Numbered from the stretch's first letter, positions 13,601 to 25,200 are shown. The stretch is DNA of 64,000 nt from Myrica gale (GCA_963930655.1 OZ005612.1:1803001-1867000), one strand, 5' to 3'. Notes: generated by a model not told the origin, from the sequence alone. Numbers and translations are program-made.

Positions 13601-15074
13601 AAGAGCTTTTCCATAGAGATAAGGTTCTAGAAACATCATCAGGCAAGCATGGCACGATGTGCATGCCTACAACATACATTAGGCATGGATGATGAGGCTG
13701 CATCGGCGATGACTCGTGGGGGGACTGGGGCGCACAATTACTGGCAATAATAGCATGTATGCGTGTCCATTAGACGAATGGTAGTTAACGTCTACATCCC
13801 ACGCTACGTGTGCGTGGCGTCTGGTTGCTAATTGATAGAGTTACCAGGGTTGTTATTATCCGCTGCAGTGACAGAGATCAGTATTTTCTTGAGAAGGGCA
13901 TCGTCGGATACGGACCAAAGACAACCTTAGGGGGCGCACTGCTTCCTCACAGCAAGAAAATGCTACAAGTCGCCACGGTTCGGCTCCGTGTGTCATTTTC
14001 GGTTAGTGGAGGAAGACACTTTAGCTTGGTAGAGATAAATGATAACCAATCTCCAAACGGCGCCGTACAAAGTTGTTTTGGAGAAATCAATCATTCCGAT
14101 AGAACAAACTGGACTTGTGTAAAATTTTATGATAAAGAAGAAAATTGGACAAACTTAAAAGACTCTGGACAAAGTATGGATGAATAATCGGAAATTAGGT
14201 CTGATTTTTAGATTAGAATCAGGTCGGGCCATTTATAAGTAGTCTGGTTCGGTCTAAATTGATCTAGTTGGACTACTTAAGTAGTCTGAATCGGTTTCTT
14301 TTTTTTCTTAAGTTTTTATTTTTTATTATTTTTTAGTTCAAAAAATTAGTTGCAAATGTCTTTAAAAAACTTAGTACCATAAGTCAAAATTATAAAAATG
14401 TAAAAAAGTGTTATGTTTGTATTAAAAAAATTAAAAAATATATATTTATTAATTATATTAAGAAATACGGTCCAGACCAGATCCTAAAAGACATGAATTG
14501 AACCAGACCAGATATAACATATTTTACAAATCCGGTCCGATTTTATGGTTCAGTCCGATTTTGTGCAGCCCTAAGACAAAGATGCATACCTGGGAGAGTA
14601 TGATCAAATTGGATTGTTCATCTAGAAAAGTCCAAATATGTTAGGGCTTCACATAATTTCCAACTATATTTGGTAGAAATATTTGGGAGCCGAAGGTGTA
14701 AATAATTTGATCAGGAGTACCATCTATCGACAGGCAAACTCTAGTTCAACTCCTCGCAACAAAAAAAACTCTGCTACCTACTTAGTTGATACTGATGGTA
14801 AGTGACCGTTACTCGTGCTTGGAGCTTGTGATGTTAAACCTACTGCTACCTAGTAATGGGATGCAAATTAATCCCCTATAAAGTTGTAGGTAGCATAGGG
14901 AGATGTATAGTATAGTGATTCTATAGGTTCCAAAACTGATTCTCTGGTTCTCACCTACTCAAAAAAGATTAATAGATTTTGATTCTTAGTTAGTTGCATT
15001 GTAACTTTAATGAAACATTAGAGTTTGGACTCGAGCTTTTGTTGGGATTAGTCAACTTGTCGTTCCCTCACCTA
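13601..15074. other. Intergenic; unrecognised 125-codon frame and a GTCCGG-rich repeat
   Basis: A plus-strand open frame at 13810-14187 shows no domain, signal or family that I know; its GC-richer composition hints at a captured or decayed fragment. From about 14200 to 14570 are mirrored words (CTGATTTTTAGATTAGAATC region and GGTCCGATTTTATGGTTC region) typical of an old interspersed repeat, related in style to DNA at 42050-42400. No gene is called. Confidence 0.35.
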
Positions 15075-15274
15075 GGGCTCCGTTTGTGTTGTAAAATTTT
15101 ACACTATCTAAAATTTTAACACAATAAAATATTACAATATAATTTCTCTCTCCTCCATCGAATCATTACTTTTCACTACAAAAAATATAAAAAATTATCT
15201 CTCTCTTCACTTTTTCACTAAACCCAATACCTAAAATTTTAACAACACTAAAATTTTACAAAACAAACTTACCC
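15075..15274. mobile_element. MITE family B, copy at 15 kb
   Basis: A 200-bp element with ends like GGGCTCCGTTTGTGTTGTAA and TTACAAAACAAACTTACCC. The interior contains AATCATTACTTTTCACTACA and CTTTTTCACTAAACCC, shared with copies at 22018, 21131, 44308, 62592 and 63836. Non-coding. Confidence 0.8.
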
Positions 15275-15858
15275 TGTATGCAATATTATACTATTAACTT
15301 TGACCTAAATTTTTAAGATAAATACATATACATTTTTAAAAATATATATATAATAAAATTCATATGTTGCGTTTTTTTTACGTTGTAAAATAGAATATTT
15401 AATTGTCGATAACATTAACACTAAAATTAGGTTAAGAAATTACAATTGGAAATCTTAATAACCTTCCAATCTATCTAACCATGTATCCACGGTAGTGGGT
15501 TTATTTTTGTGATGCTTCTGTCTGGATAAGCTTTGGTAGTGCATAATTACAATGGGTAGCTAGAAAAAGCAAGTAAGAATCTATGCAATCAGTGGAGCTT
15601 TTTCTGGCACAATGACAGTGAACCTGATTCCCACAAATCAGTAATTTCAGGAAACTTATGTCCATGGCCAAAGGTGGGGCTTTTCATCTGTAGACCCCAC
15701 CAACCAGCTTATGATGCTCCAATGTTTCATCTCAGCCATCCATTCCCGGTGGACCAAAGATGTGATGGGAGCGCATTTTAAACAGCAAACTATTGCCACC
15801 CAATTCAGAAAAAAAAAAAATATTGCCACCCAAGTAATATAACAGGTTAACCATTCAA

Positions 15859-16059
15859 AAAAGTCGGTTATTGTGTGAGTGAACGAGTGAGATTAGAAGT
15901 TGAGAAATATAATGGATGAAAAAATGTCACGTCATTTAATGAAACCATGTTGGTTTTGCGGGTCGGGTTCATTAAATGATGTGACATTTTTTCATCCAGT
16001 ATATTTTTCAACTTCTAATCTCACCCGTCCACTCACACACTCACACAATAACTTTTGCC
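15859..16059. mobile_element. Palindromic MULE-type MITE (family A, copy 1)
   Basis: Almost the whole 200 bp folds on itself: GTTATTGTGTGAGTG on the left mirrors CACTCACACAATAAC on the right, and the inner arms mirror each other through TTAGAAGTTGA and the CGTCATTTAATGAA / TTCATTAAATGATG pair around a short centre. The right terminus CAATAACTTTTGCC matches the left terminus of the copy at 19756. Imperfect 9-base flanks (ACCATTCAA and GCAATTCAA, 7 of 9 identical) fit a decayed target duplication. Confidence 0.75.
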
Positions 16060-17258
16060 GCAATTCAAATGGGACAAATCGGAAATGAGTGGATTAACTA
16101 TTTATACAAATATTTGGTCCTGAGGAAATTAAGCCATATAAGCAAAAGAAAATGCAATTTGTATCACTGAAACTTTGTAATAATAAAAAAAACATAAATA
16201 TTCAGTGGATGAGAATCTTTGGTTTCTGTTCATTAAAATAGTACATATTCGAAATCAGTCCAATCATGAATTTTACATTATTAAATTGGGTTTTTTTGGT
16301 TGTTGATATTATAATTAAATAAAACCTTCTCCTCAAACCGTCAACCGTGTTAGGTGTAAGTATATGGAAGCATGTTAAAACACACAATGCAGGGCATCTA
16401 AAAATCATGATAAAAAGTGTGATAAAGGTGATTTACATAATATTATTCTTATTTATTATTATGTAAATCATGGGAATTAATTTAAATCTCCTCAGCCTTT
16501 TTATTATTATTATTATTTATCTCATAAATCCCACGGCACACCAAAACTTGAAGTCTTGAATAGCCTTTGATTGTTTTTTGTTTAAGTCTATGCAACAACA
16601 AAAAAATTAAGTCACGAGGACAGCTACTTTGTTGGCCTAAACTGTCCCACATAGTAAATTCTCCAGAGCGGTGTGCACAAAACTAGCTCGAGAGCACTGT
16701 GCGTGGTAAGTTTGGAACTTGTCTAATGATAAAAGTATCAACCTACGCCCACATGACTCAAATTTAGTATATGAGTCTTCATAACAAGATCTCCCAAACA
16801 TTAGGCTAGCAAGCCCACTTGAGTTTTAATGTTCTTATAGCAAGTGGTGGATCCAGGACAATAGTTTTTTTCCTTTCGTAATACAAAAAATTGTCTTAGA
16901 GTTACAATATCGAAAATTAAAGACTAAAAGTATTACAAATATTAAAATATATGTACCGTACTATATATTACGACTGAGAAATGATAATTGCATCCTACGT
17001 TTTTGCATCTTCATAAAATGTTGCAAAATGACTTTGTTCTCAATAGTTTTAAAAACTTCACGCTGCATGGCTTTTTTATCACAAAATTATCCATTATTTA
17101 AACAAAATAAAACAAAGTGAATACAATCAATCAATTGGATCACAATCGAAACATAAATAAAACTATAGTACCAAACCGAAACATGAAAACATTTTGATTA
17201 AAAAATATTAAATTTAGATATTCACATATTCACAATGGTTCACAACTCAAAAATTCAA
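16060..17258. other. AT-rich intergenic DNA
   Basis: No gene recognised. The stretch 16600-16860 is GC-richer and could be an old short retroposon, but no poly(A), promoter box or duplication is clear. Confidence 0.4.
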
Positions 17259-17700
17259 ATTCCAATCTAATTACATTGCATTCAATTGACGTTACAATCA
17301 AATTAATTAAAAATGATACTACCAAAAAAATTCTCAATTTCACAAAATGTCAAAATCCCTAATTCAAATCCAAATTTCAATCTAACTACATTGCATTCAA
17401 TTGACATTACAATCAAATTATTCAAAAATGAAAACAATTTCACAAACCAATTCAAATAAACAATTTCACAAATCACATATATCAAAATTTCAAACCAATT
17501 CAATCACATCCTCCAACAATTTCACGAACAACAAATATCCAAACCAATTCAATCTCATCCTCCAATAATTTCACAAACCAACCACAAATATCCAAACCAA
17601 TTCATTCCTATCCTCCAATAATTTCACAAACCAACCACAAATATCCAAACCAATTCAATCTCATACTCCAACAATTTCATAAATCACAAAATTTCAAACC
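17259..17700. repeat. Two adjoining tandem repeats (about 117 bp x2 and about 53 bp x3-4)
   Basis: A unit containing ACATTGCATTCAATTGAC occurs at about 17275 and again at about 17390, spaced about 117 bp. Downstream a shorter unit containing ATCCAAACCAATTCA repeats with 53-54 bp spacing at about 17535, 17589 and 17642. Both are AT-rich and non-coding and look like a minisatellite inside or beside a larger repeat. Confidence 0.65.
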
Positions 17701-18280
17701 CTAAAGCATTTTTAGCATACTAAATAAATTAATTCTTCTATTGAATTGTAGAGAGAGAATCTTGGATAGAGAGACATATTAAGAGTCGAAAGTCCAGCAA
17801 TTTTTCAAGTGTAAAATCTCTATGATCCTACAAAAATTGAAATTCAAAAATCAAAATAATGAGATTGAGAGAGAGCTGAGACTTGAGAGTCCAAAGAGAG
17901 AGAGGCAGAGATAGTGGGCCAGCGGCGTGGCCGCTTGCGGTGTGTGTGGACAAAGGCCAACGGGGCAGTGGCCAAGGTGGTGGTGCGGTGCGGTCAGCGA
18001 CGTGCGGTGTGGGCTGCAACAGTAGGAGAGAGAGGGGGGTCGAGAAGAGAGAGAGGGGGGTCGAGAGGCTTTACCATTTTTATTTTATTTTTTTAAGGTA
18101 GAGAATGAAACGACGTCGTTTCACCCTATGCATATTAAAAAATACAGGGTCTGGGCCTAAAAGGGCCAATAGGGGTCGGGCTCCCATAGGCTCAGGCCAA
18201 CTTATGAATAAAAAAAACTACATTAAATTTTTTTTTTATCCAATGGGTGGCGGCCGCCTGGGCCGCTACCCCTTGGATCC
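17701..18280. other. Low-complexity GA-rich DNA with an 18-bp palindrome
   Basis: Purine-rich runs (GAGAGAG at 17868-17905 and 18025-18065) flank a GC-rich segment. At about 18107-18124 lies the perfect palindrome TGAAACGACGTCGTTTCA, a motif I associate with plant transposon ends or LTRs. No gene is supported. Confidence 0.4.
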
Positions 18281-18466
18281 GCGGGTGCAGTTATAGCTGG
18301 TTGTGTTTGCCAAAAATCTTCAAAAGATGTTGGTGTTCAAGTTAAAGGGCTTCTACAATTAGGGGTCAGAAAGATTACTGAGCTACTACAAAGGGTTGCA
18401 CTTGCACCTATTTTGAGCGCAGCAGGCTTTTCACAGTGGGTGCAATTTTGGGCTCAAGGGAAGTAG
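18281..18466 (+). pseudogene. Possible orphan terminal exon, family not recognised
   Basis: An open frame of 61 codons ends at TAG 18466 and reads like structured helical protein (for example VKGLLQLGVRKITELLQRVA, then SQWVQFWAQGK). A possible splice acceptor (GTGCAG) lies at its 5' edge at about 18290, so it could be the last exon of a gene whose other exons are gone. I do not recognise the family, there is no ATG of its own, and chance is not excluded. Confidence 0.25.
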
Positions 18467-19050
18467 CCATTAAAGCAAAGGTCTTATCCGTATATCAGTA
18501 AAAGACTACTGAGCTACCACTCCCAGTACTCTCACGAAGCACAGTTTGCTTAAAATGATACGAAGAAAGGGAGATGCTGCAGAGTGCAGTCCTTCTGCAG
18601 TGCAGTAACTGGAAAAAGAACAAAACGGAGTGGTCCTCTCGGGCCTGAAACTTTACTGACCCTCTCAACAGTCTCAGTCCTCTCTCCTCAGACTCTTCAG
18701 TTATCCAGAGGTGCCAATGATGGCACTCGATTTATTTCTAAAGAAAAAGGAGAAGAAGACGTAGCATATTACCTGCTCAAAGGCTTCAAAATTAGACGCA
18801 GAACACTTGTGTTTAGGCAAGAGTTTGAATTTGAGAACCCAAAGCTTATCTAACCCAGCATTTTAGAACACTTCTCCTATTCGGGTCAATTATGTTTGTA
18901 AAGAAACCCCAAAACATACCAGGAAAACGTCTAGTGCTAGCCCAAACAGCTAATGCTGCTGTTTTGGGAAGTGCAAAATCGATTTCCCCAGAGAGTTTGG
19001 ACGAGTTCAAAGTCCTAAGAAACGTGGGTGGGTCGTGGGATATGATTGGG
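18467..19050. other. Intergenic DNA, no gene recognised
   Basis: A plus-strand frame at 18584-18853 (89 codons) and another from 18892 have no recognisable domain or splice context. GC content is moderate, unlike the surrounding AT-rich repeats. Confidence 0.4.
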
Positions 19051-19129
19051 GTTCGTCTATCGAATATAATATTGTTATTTTTATTGTTGTTGGATATAAA
19101 AATAATAATATTATATTCGATAGACGAAC
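19051..19129. repeat. 34-bp-arm inverted repeat (hairpin)
   Basis: The left arm 19051-19084 starts GTTCGTCTATCGAATATAAT, and the right arm 19096-19129 ends ATTATATTCGATAGACGAAC. The arms differ at one position and are separated by an 11-nt loop. Such a near-perfect short hairpin is either a young MITE core or a foldback capable of small RNA production; nothing in the flanks decides. Confidence 0.85.
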
Positions 19130-19746
19130 GCGAGGCAAACGGAAGACGAACGCCAATAGTTTTCCGTGAGTCGTGGGCTCAAATAACAAAGAGCTACTCC
19201 TTTTTCTCCGAATGGCTTCTATTTAAAAGGCCATATAATTGATGCCAAAGTTCTTCATGGTCGAATCATTGATAGCTGACAACATATAAATCGGAGGTCT
19301 ACAGAAACATGGCAATCACTGAGGAGTTATCACCCGCAGAACTATTTAAATATTTTACTGCACGAATTCCACACGATCCGCTGTACAACCCAAGAGGAAG
19401 AAAAATGTGTTCACATTATTCATTTCATGGATGGATTATTAACAATTATTTTGTTTCTTTTTTCATATTTTGACTCCTCAAGTTTTTGTTATGTAATTGG
19501 CTCCTTAAAAGTTTAATTCTAGTTTCCTTCCTAGTCAATTGATTTTTTTGGATAACAAAGGAAAATTATGCATGTCCTTAGTGTATTCACCTAACGCACA
19601 AGTAAATTTCAAGAGCTAGTGCAAATCTATCTAAATTACTGAGATTTTCCTTTAAGTGAATCACGATATTCACCCAATAAAAAATCGAACCTATAACCTA
19701 TGTGACAAACCACACAAATACAGATAAATTCTAAACACTACCAGAA
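19130..19746. other. Intergenic DNA
   Basis: No gene or element boundary recognised between the hairpin and the palindromic MITE. Confidence 0.45.
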
Positions 19747-19755
19747 ACCCGCGAC

Positions 19756-19997
19756 GACAAAAGTTACTGTGTGATTGAGGTTATTGTGTGAGTGTATGAG
19801 TGGACGGATGAGATTAGAAGTTGAGAAATCTAATGGCTGAGAAAACGCCACGTCATTTAATGAACCCGACCCGCAAAACTGACCCGGTTTCATTAAATGA
19901 TGTGACATTTTTTCAGCCATTAAATTTTTCAATTTCTAATCTCAACCGTCCACTCACACACTCACACCATAACCTCACTCACACAATAACCATGGCC
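19756..19997. mobile_element. Palindromic MULE-type MITE (family A, copy 2) with 9-bp TSD
   Basis: Terminal inverted repeats begin GACAAAAGTTACTGTGTG on the left and, reversed, GGCCATGGTTATTGTGTG on the right; inner arms mirror through TTAGAAGTTGAGAAAT and the CATTTAATGAA / TTCATTAAATG pair. The identical 9-base sequence ACCCGCGAC lies directly outside both ends (19747-19755 and 19998-20006). A 9-bp duplication is the signature of Mutator-like transposases. No coding capacity. Confidence 0.8.
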
Positions 19998-20006
19998 ACC
20001 CGCGAC

Positions 20007-21130
20007 ATGCATGAGCTTCTATTACGTTAACACCTCCATATAAAAGACTTGACTAGTTAAACTAATCGACGTCGTATTCGAAGAACCCTTTCAGCAGATA
20101 TTTAAATGATGGGTGTACTATGAGCAAGCAATCCAGAAGTGGGGTCCAAAGAAAAAGAGCTAAAAAGGCACGTTTCAAATGGGATTATTTAAGTGGTTGG
20201 TGCATGAATTTGTTTGTTAAATGCGTGGGGGCGTGAGTAGCCATCAACTTGTTCACCACATTACGGAACTCTAGCCTGTGGGTCAAAACCCATCCCCTCG
20301 CGGAGTTGTTTCGTGGCTGCAAGACAAACGGAGCTGAGTCCTCTGTTTTCCAGTCAAAGGGTTTAATGGGCTCGTTACAACACTGAGCCGAGTCAATTCT
20401 CCCCAGCCAAACCAAAACCAAATGCTATGGACAGTTGTTTGAATATTACAAAGGGGTTGACCAACGTTGAGAGAGAACCCAAGTTAGAAGAAGGTGTAGA
20501 AGAGAGGAAAATAGGAGAGGCAAACGGGGAGGAACATTCTTGGCAGCATGGTAAACATTGGTAAAAGCATTAATATTGGTGTCGGTCAAAGAACATATGG
20601 TTTTCTCTGGCTTCTGTCCTTTCTGCTCCCAAGAATTCATAAGCACGCCTGTCAACCAAGCTGTGCACTAACCCGAAATTCGATTGTCTCGGTCAGAGTC
20701 TATATGATTTGACTCAGTTCAGCAGAAAGTTAAAAAAAAAAAAAAATTCGAGGGTCAAGATGAGCGTCCTTGCCCAAGATTTTCATATCATTTATATAAT
20801 ATATATTCTAAGCAAGTAGTAATTATTTTTTCTTACTAAGCAATCATCAAGCAGTCGCAAAAAACCAGGACGGGCCTGTAGATTTACATATAGAAGCAAG
20901 AATTCGCCCATGAAAATCCAGAGATGTTAGAGAGAGAGAGAGGGGATGTGTTTTGACAATATTTTCAAAAGCCCATTACTGTGAGCCGACCTGCCTTATT
21001 TTAGAGCCGGGCCATAACACAATTGAGTGGGCCCAGGCTTTACAACTGATAACTTAATTTGGGCCATAAAGCAATCCGTCAAAGAATAAGGATCTCCCAA
21101 TGTCAATTAACCACGAGGCTACTCCAGGCT
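20007..21130. other. Intergenic DNA, no gene recognised
   Basis: Only short frames. The segment 20185-20655 is GC-richer with two minus-strand frames of 69 and 78 codons that show no family features. A GA microsatellite sits at about 20928-20942. Confidence 0.4.
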
Positions 21131-21306
21131 GGGTGGGTTTGTGTTGTTAAAATTTTTGGTATTGAGTTTAGTAAAAAAATGAAAAGAGATAATTTTTTAT
21201 ATTTTTTGTAGTGAAAAATTATGATTTGATGAGAGAGAGAGATTATATTTTAATATTTTATTGTGAGGGTGAAAAATTTTGTAAAATTTTTCATGCAAAC
21301 ACAACC
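21131..21306. mobile_element. MITE family B, copy at 21.1 kb
   Basis: Starts GGGTGGGTTTGTGTTGTTAA and ends CATGCAAACACAACC. The interior shares TTTTTTGTAGTGAAAAATTA and GAGAGAGATTATATT with other family B copies, in the orientation opposite to the 15-kb and 22-kb copies. Confidence 0.75.
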
Positions 21307-21311
21307 TACAT

Positions 21312-21521
21312 GGTGTTTGTTTACACACAAAATTTTACTAAAATTTTAACTTTTTCACATCCTCATTCTCTCTCTTACTTTTTTCAAACTTTTTCACTTT
21401 TTCACTCTCTCCTTACCTTTTTCTAACTTTTTTTTTTTTTTTTTTTTTTCACTTTTTCATTATCTCTCACTTTTTCACAACTACTAAAATTTTACCCCAA
21501 AATTCTACTTACACAAACACC
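21312..21521. mobile_element. MITE-like element next to family B copy
   Basis: Ends GGTGTTTGTTTACAC and TTACACAAACACC are inverted. The interior is pyrimidine-rich, with ACTTTTTCAC words repeated several times and a long T run at 21429-21449. It is probably a relative of family B with an expanded middle. Confidence 0.6.
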
Positions 21522-21528
21522 TTACTAA

Positions 21529-21710
21529 GGGGGTGTTTGTTTGTGGAAATTTCGGGGAATATTCCCGAAATTTTGGGAATCTTTACTTTATTGAGATTTA
21601 TTGGGGTTTGTGAAAAGTGAAGTGTGTAGGTGTAAAAGTTAAAAATTTTGGAGTGTTTTTGTTTTGTTGGAAATTTCGAACCCCGATTAATTGGGGAAAC
21701 AAACGCCCCC
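21529..21710. mobile_element. MITE, PIF/Harbinger type (family C, copy 2) with TAA TSD
   Basis: A 182-bp element with ends GGGGGTGTTTGTTTG and CAAACGCCCCC, flanked by TAA on both sides (21526-21528 and 21711-21713). A 3-bp TWA duplication with GG..GTTTG ends is typical of PIF/Harbinger (Tourist-like) elements. It is nearly identical to 11390-11570. Confidence 0.88.
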
Positions 21711-22017
21711 TAAATTGTTCAATATGGAGGGATGGGATGCGGATTTTACGTAATTTCTCATTTGCATGCAATTTAAAAAGAAATAAGACACAACAGAACG
21801 GGTAAATCTTATTATAAAGCCCATACTACCGGAAACTCTACATGTTATTTATATTTCTCTTCAAATTGTACTCTGCAATGAGGACTGAAAATTACAGAGT
21901 GTCCCAATATAGAGCTCCTATATTCCTTGGCGTTGGAGAGAGCCTATGTAAAAATCTAAATGCCCAGCTGCTTCAAGCAGGTTTTCGCTTGATGATAATT
22001 TCTTATCAACAATCTAA

Positions 22018-22206
22018 GGTTGCGTTTGTGGTGTAAAATTTTACACCCTCTAAAATTTTAACACAATAAAATATTACAATATAATCTCTCCCCCATCAAA
22101 TCATTACTTTTCACTACAAAAATATAAAAAATTACCTCTCTTCACTTTTTCACTAAACCCAATACCTAAAATTTTAACACTAAAATTTTACAAAACAAAC
22201 ACACCC
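22018..22206. mobile_element. MITE family B, copy at 22 kb with TAA TSD
   Basis: Starts GGTTGCGTTTGTGGTGTAAA and ends TTTACAAAACAAACACACCC; TAA lies on both flanks (22015-22017 and 22207-22209). The interior is collinear with the copy at 15075. The duplication places family B in the PIF/Harbinger group too. Confidence 0.85.
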
Positions 22207-22263
22207 TAAATAGCGTAGGTGGCCAAGGCCATCATTCCATTGGTGACGCAGAAAATATTCTTT

Positions 22264-25200
22264 CTACACAGGTGATGCAGATAGTAGAAAGTCTGGCTGT
22301 GGTCTCTGTAGCAGTATCCCACAAAAGGGACACAGGTTTTGAGCGTACTTCTACAACAGACGTTTGGCTTGAAGATTCAAATTCTAAAGGGTATCCGAGC
22401 ATTGAGAAAAGAGTCTCGGGTGCCAGTCGGAAAGCCCGTCTATGACAACAGATGCAGAACCATAAGGGAGTAGCCGGGCAAAGCTGCATAGAGACCACAC
22501 ACCTTGGTAGGCCGTGGCTCTGACCAATGTCATTGTTACTCTCTATACCTCGGCAAAAGCCGACTTCTGGTGTTTCAAATGGTACTGATGCTGAACAAAA
22601 GCTACATTTCTCTGCTACTACATCTTCGCTGAATTGAAGTCTGTTGTTTTGAGGAAAAGCAAATGATTAGATGACCAGCGTAGTTCTTAGTTGTACTAGA
22701 AAAAATAAAAGAGGGCAATCATGACATAATTTAGGTGAAAAAATTCGTAGCATATAGGACACAAACAATCTATACCTTCCCACATGCCTTCCAACTTCTG
22801 ATGCAAGGACTTTCAGTTTATCCCTTACATGTTCACGATTAAGGGCAACCCACTGCTCCATTTGTGCTAATCCAACAGGACACCAATATCCAGGTCGAGA
22901 AGCAGTTGAGGCTAAATGGGACCCAAGAGTTATAAATGTGGAAAAGCTAAAACCCACAGGCCTCTCACGAAGTTCTTTTTCACTGCTGAAAAGTACCTCC
23001 GCCCACATAGTCAGTTGCTCCCGTTCAGCATCACATAATCCGCCCAAGCTCTCCAATTTGTTATTTATTTGATCGACCTTCATCCCAGGTAGCATTACAC
23101 GTCTACAGATTATATTTAGGAGGTGCAGCTGACGAAAATTAACCTTTGATAAACTTCTAGAGACGTGTGGCAAAATCTTTTCGGTGGAAAGGTCAACATC
23201 AGACACCATATATGAAAAAGAGAGCCATTTAAGTAGTATGCGTTCTACAAACTTCAAAGCAGTCTGCTTGAAAGCCAGTAATGCTGCTATGAGATCCCAA
23301 GGAACCAGAGGCTTGTCCAAATGTCCACATTGTTTCAATGATCAATGAATACTGGACTCCCAACAGGTCAATTCCTTCTCAGCAAAGCTGGGGAATTCAT
23401 TGACATCAAATTGAGGGGAACAGTTTGACAAAAGATCCAGCTGTTGCCCCCCAATCCAGGAAAACTCAACCACTGCCTTATGAGCCCTAAGAATGTGTAG
23501 AGTATGTCAATTTCTTAAGGTGTCAACTTTTCTATTCATTTTCTAAAGGAACTCAAGTGAGCGTCCTCCTTTTCAAATTATGTTTCTTTTCGCTTTCCAG
23601 AATGCGCTCATACGATTGCAACCACAAATACACAAGAAGCAATGTAGCATAGACAACTTACAACAGGTGATATCTTACCTTGCCTGGTACATTGGATCCA
23701 ATAGATCGAGATCCAAATTGCGCACCTGAAACAATTATGCACAAATCATCGCCTTTTGATATGTAGTACACAGAAATATACTTTCCCCAATTTCAGGATG
23801 AGTATCACTGAGTATTAATTAATACACAAAGGAAAAAAGAGCTACACAAGCAAGTATATAAATCTACTAGCTCAATCTACTGGACCAGGATTGCATCCTC
23901 ATCCTTTGTCCCCTTATCTTCCCATAGTTTCAACAGATCCCTCCTAGAGGAGTAAACAACAAGAAAGCAGTCACACTGATATGTTCAAGTAAAAGTAGAA
24001 ACCTTTATGCCTTTGCATAGGCTTCTACAGTTAACCATTTCCTTCAAATGTGTCAAAATTATGATAATAGTCTTGAGGAGATACCAACAAACAAGGGATG
24101 GAGAAGTTTTTGCAAACAAGATCACTAACATTTATGAATTTCCTTTTCTTAAGGGTAATTTTGGAGTTTGTTATCTCTCTACATATAATAAGGAAACATT
24201 CTAATTTATGCGATTCATTGAGAAAACATTTTTTTTGATAACCCATTGAGAAAACATAAATGCTAAGCACATGTCAAAGACAATGTGTTAGTTGTTACTA
24301 TCAAATTACAGCAATAATGAAGATTTTGGCTGCTGAAAGATCAAATAGAATAAATTTTCGTATCGATTCATAAGCAATTGCATTAGTATGGCTCCCTACT
24401 GATACTGCATAAGCAGGTTGCAATGGATTCCATTCATTCACTTATTTGTTTTCAGGAGGGGAAAGTGGGATATTGAGAGGAACTGAAATCTATACATCTA
24501 AATCACTCACAGCATGGCTTCCATCCTTGGCCCCATATCACATGAAATGACAAGATCAACATCTTGAAAATCAGATATTTTTCACGTAAAAAAAGATAAA
24601 AAAAGGAGGCAAATAGGAACAATAAACAGATAAAGGATATACCCAGGTTTGAATTAATCATTCAGATAACTGTGACCAAAAGGACTAAACACCCCGAATA
24701 TGTAAAGGTTGGAAACTAATGGCATAAAAAGCAAATAATGAGAAACAATATGGGGGGAAACGTCATACCACAGCAACCACAAGATTTCCAGGGGACACTG
24801 CCACACCAGTGCATGAATTAAAGACATCGGGAATCTGTACGGAGTTATCATATTATGTCAGAAATACATAAAAACAATCTAGGAAAAAAAGGAGACCAGA
24901 AAAGGTAGTAACATACATCAGCCGAGCTCCTAACACGGGGGGTATTCAAAGGAATGGGTACTTCATATAGGGAATTCCCATGTAAAATCCAGCTGCGCGC
25001 AAATTGTCCTACCACCATCATTTAGAACAAATTGTCATCAAATACTTAGGAAAGGTGAGGGAAGTAAAAAGTGCATATGAATGAACTTTGCAACATTGTT
25101 GCCATGACAAACAGGGGAGCAACAAAATAGCAAATTGTCGTACTCACGTTCCATGTACATTTTGGAATTATTTTGAGCTTAGGAATTCCTAAATTGTGTG

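Noticed and set aside
13810-14187. 125-codon open frame
   Set aside because: No domain, no splice or promoter context, and it lies between repeats; not called as a gene.
17520-17700. Regularly spaced repeats resembling a CRISPR array
   Set aside because: The repeats are imperfect and the spacing is part of the unit itself; this is eukaryotic nuclear DNA, so it is a minisatellite.
18584-18853. 89-codon open frame between repeats
   Set aside because: No recognisable family features; kept only as a note.
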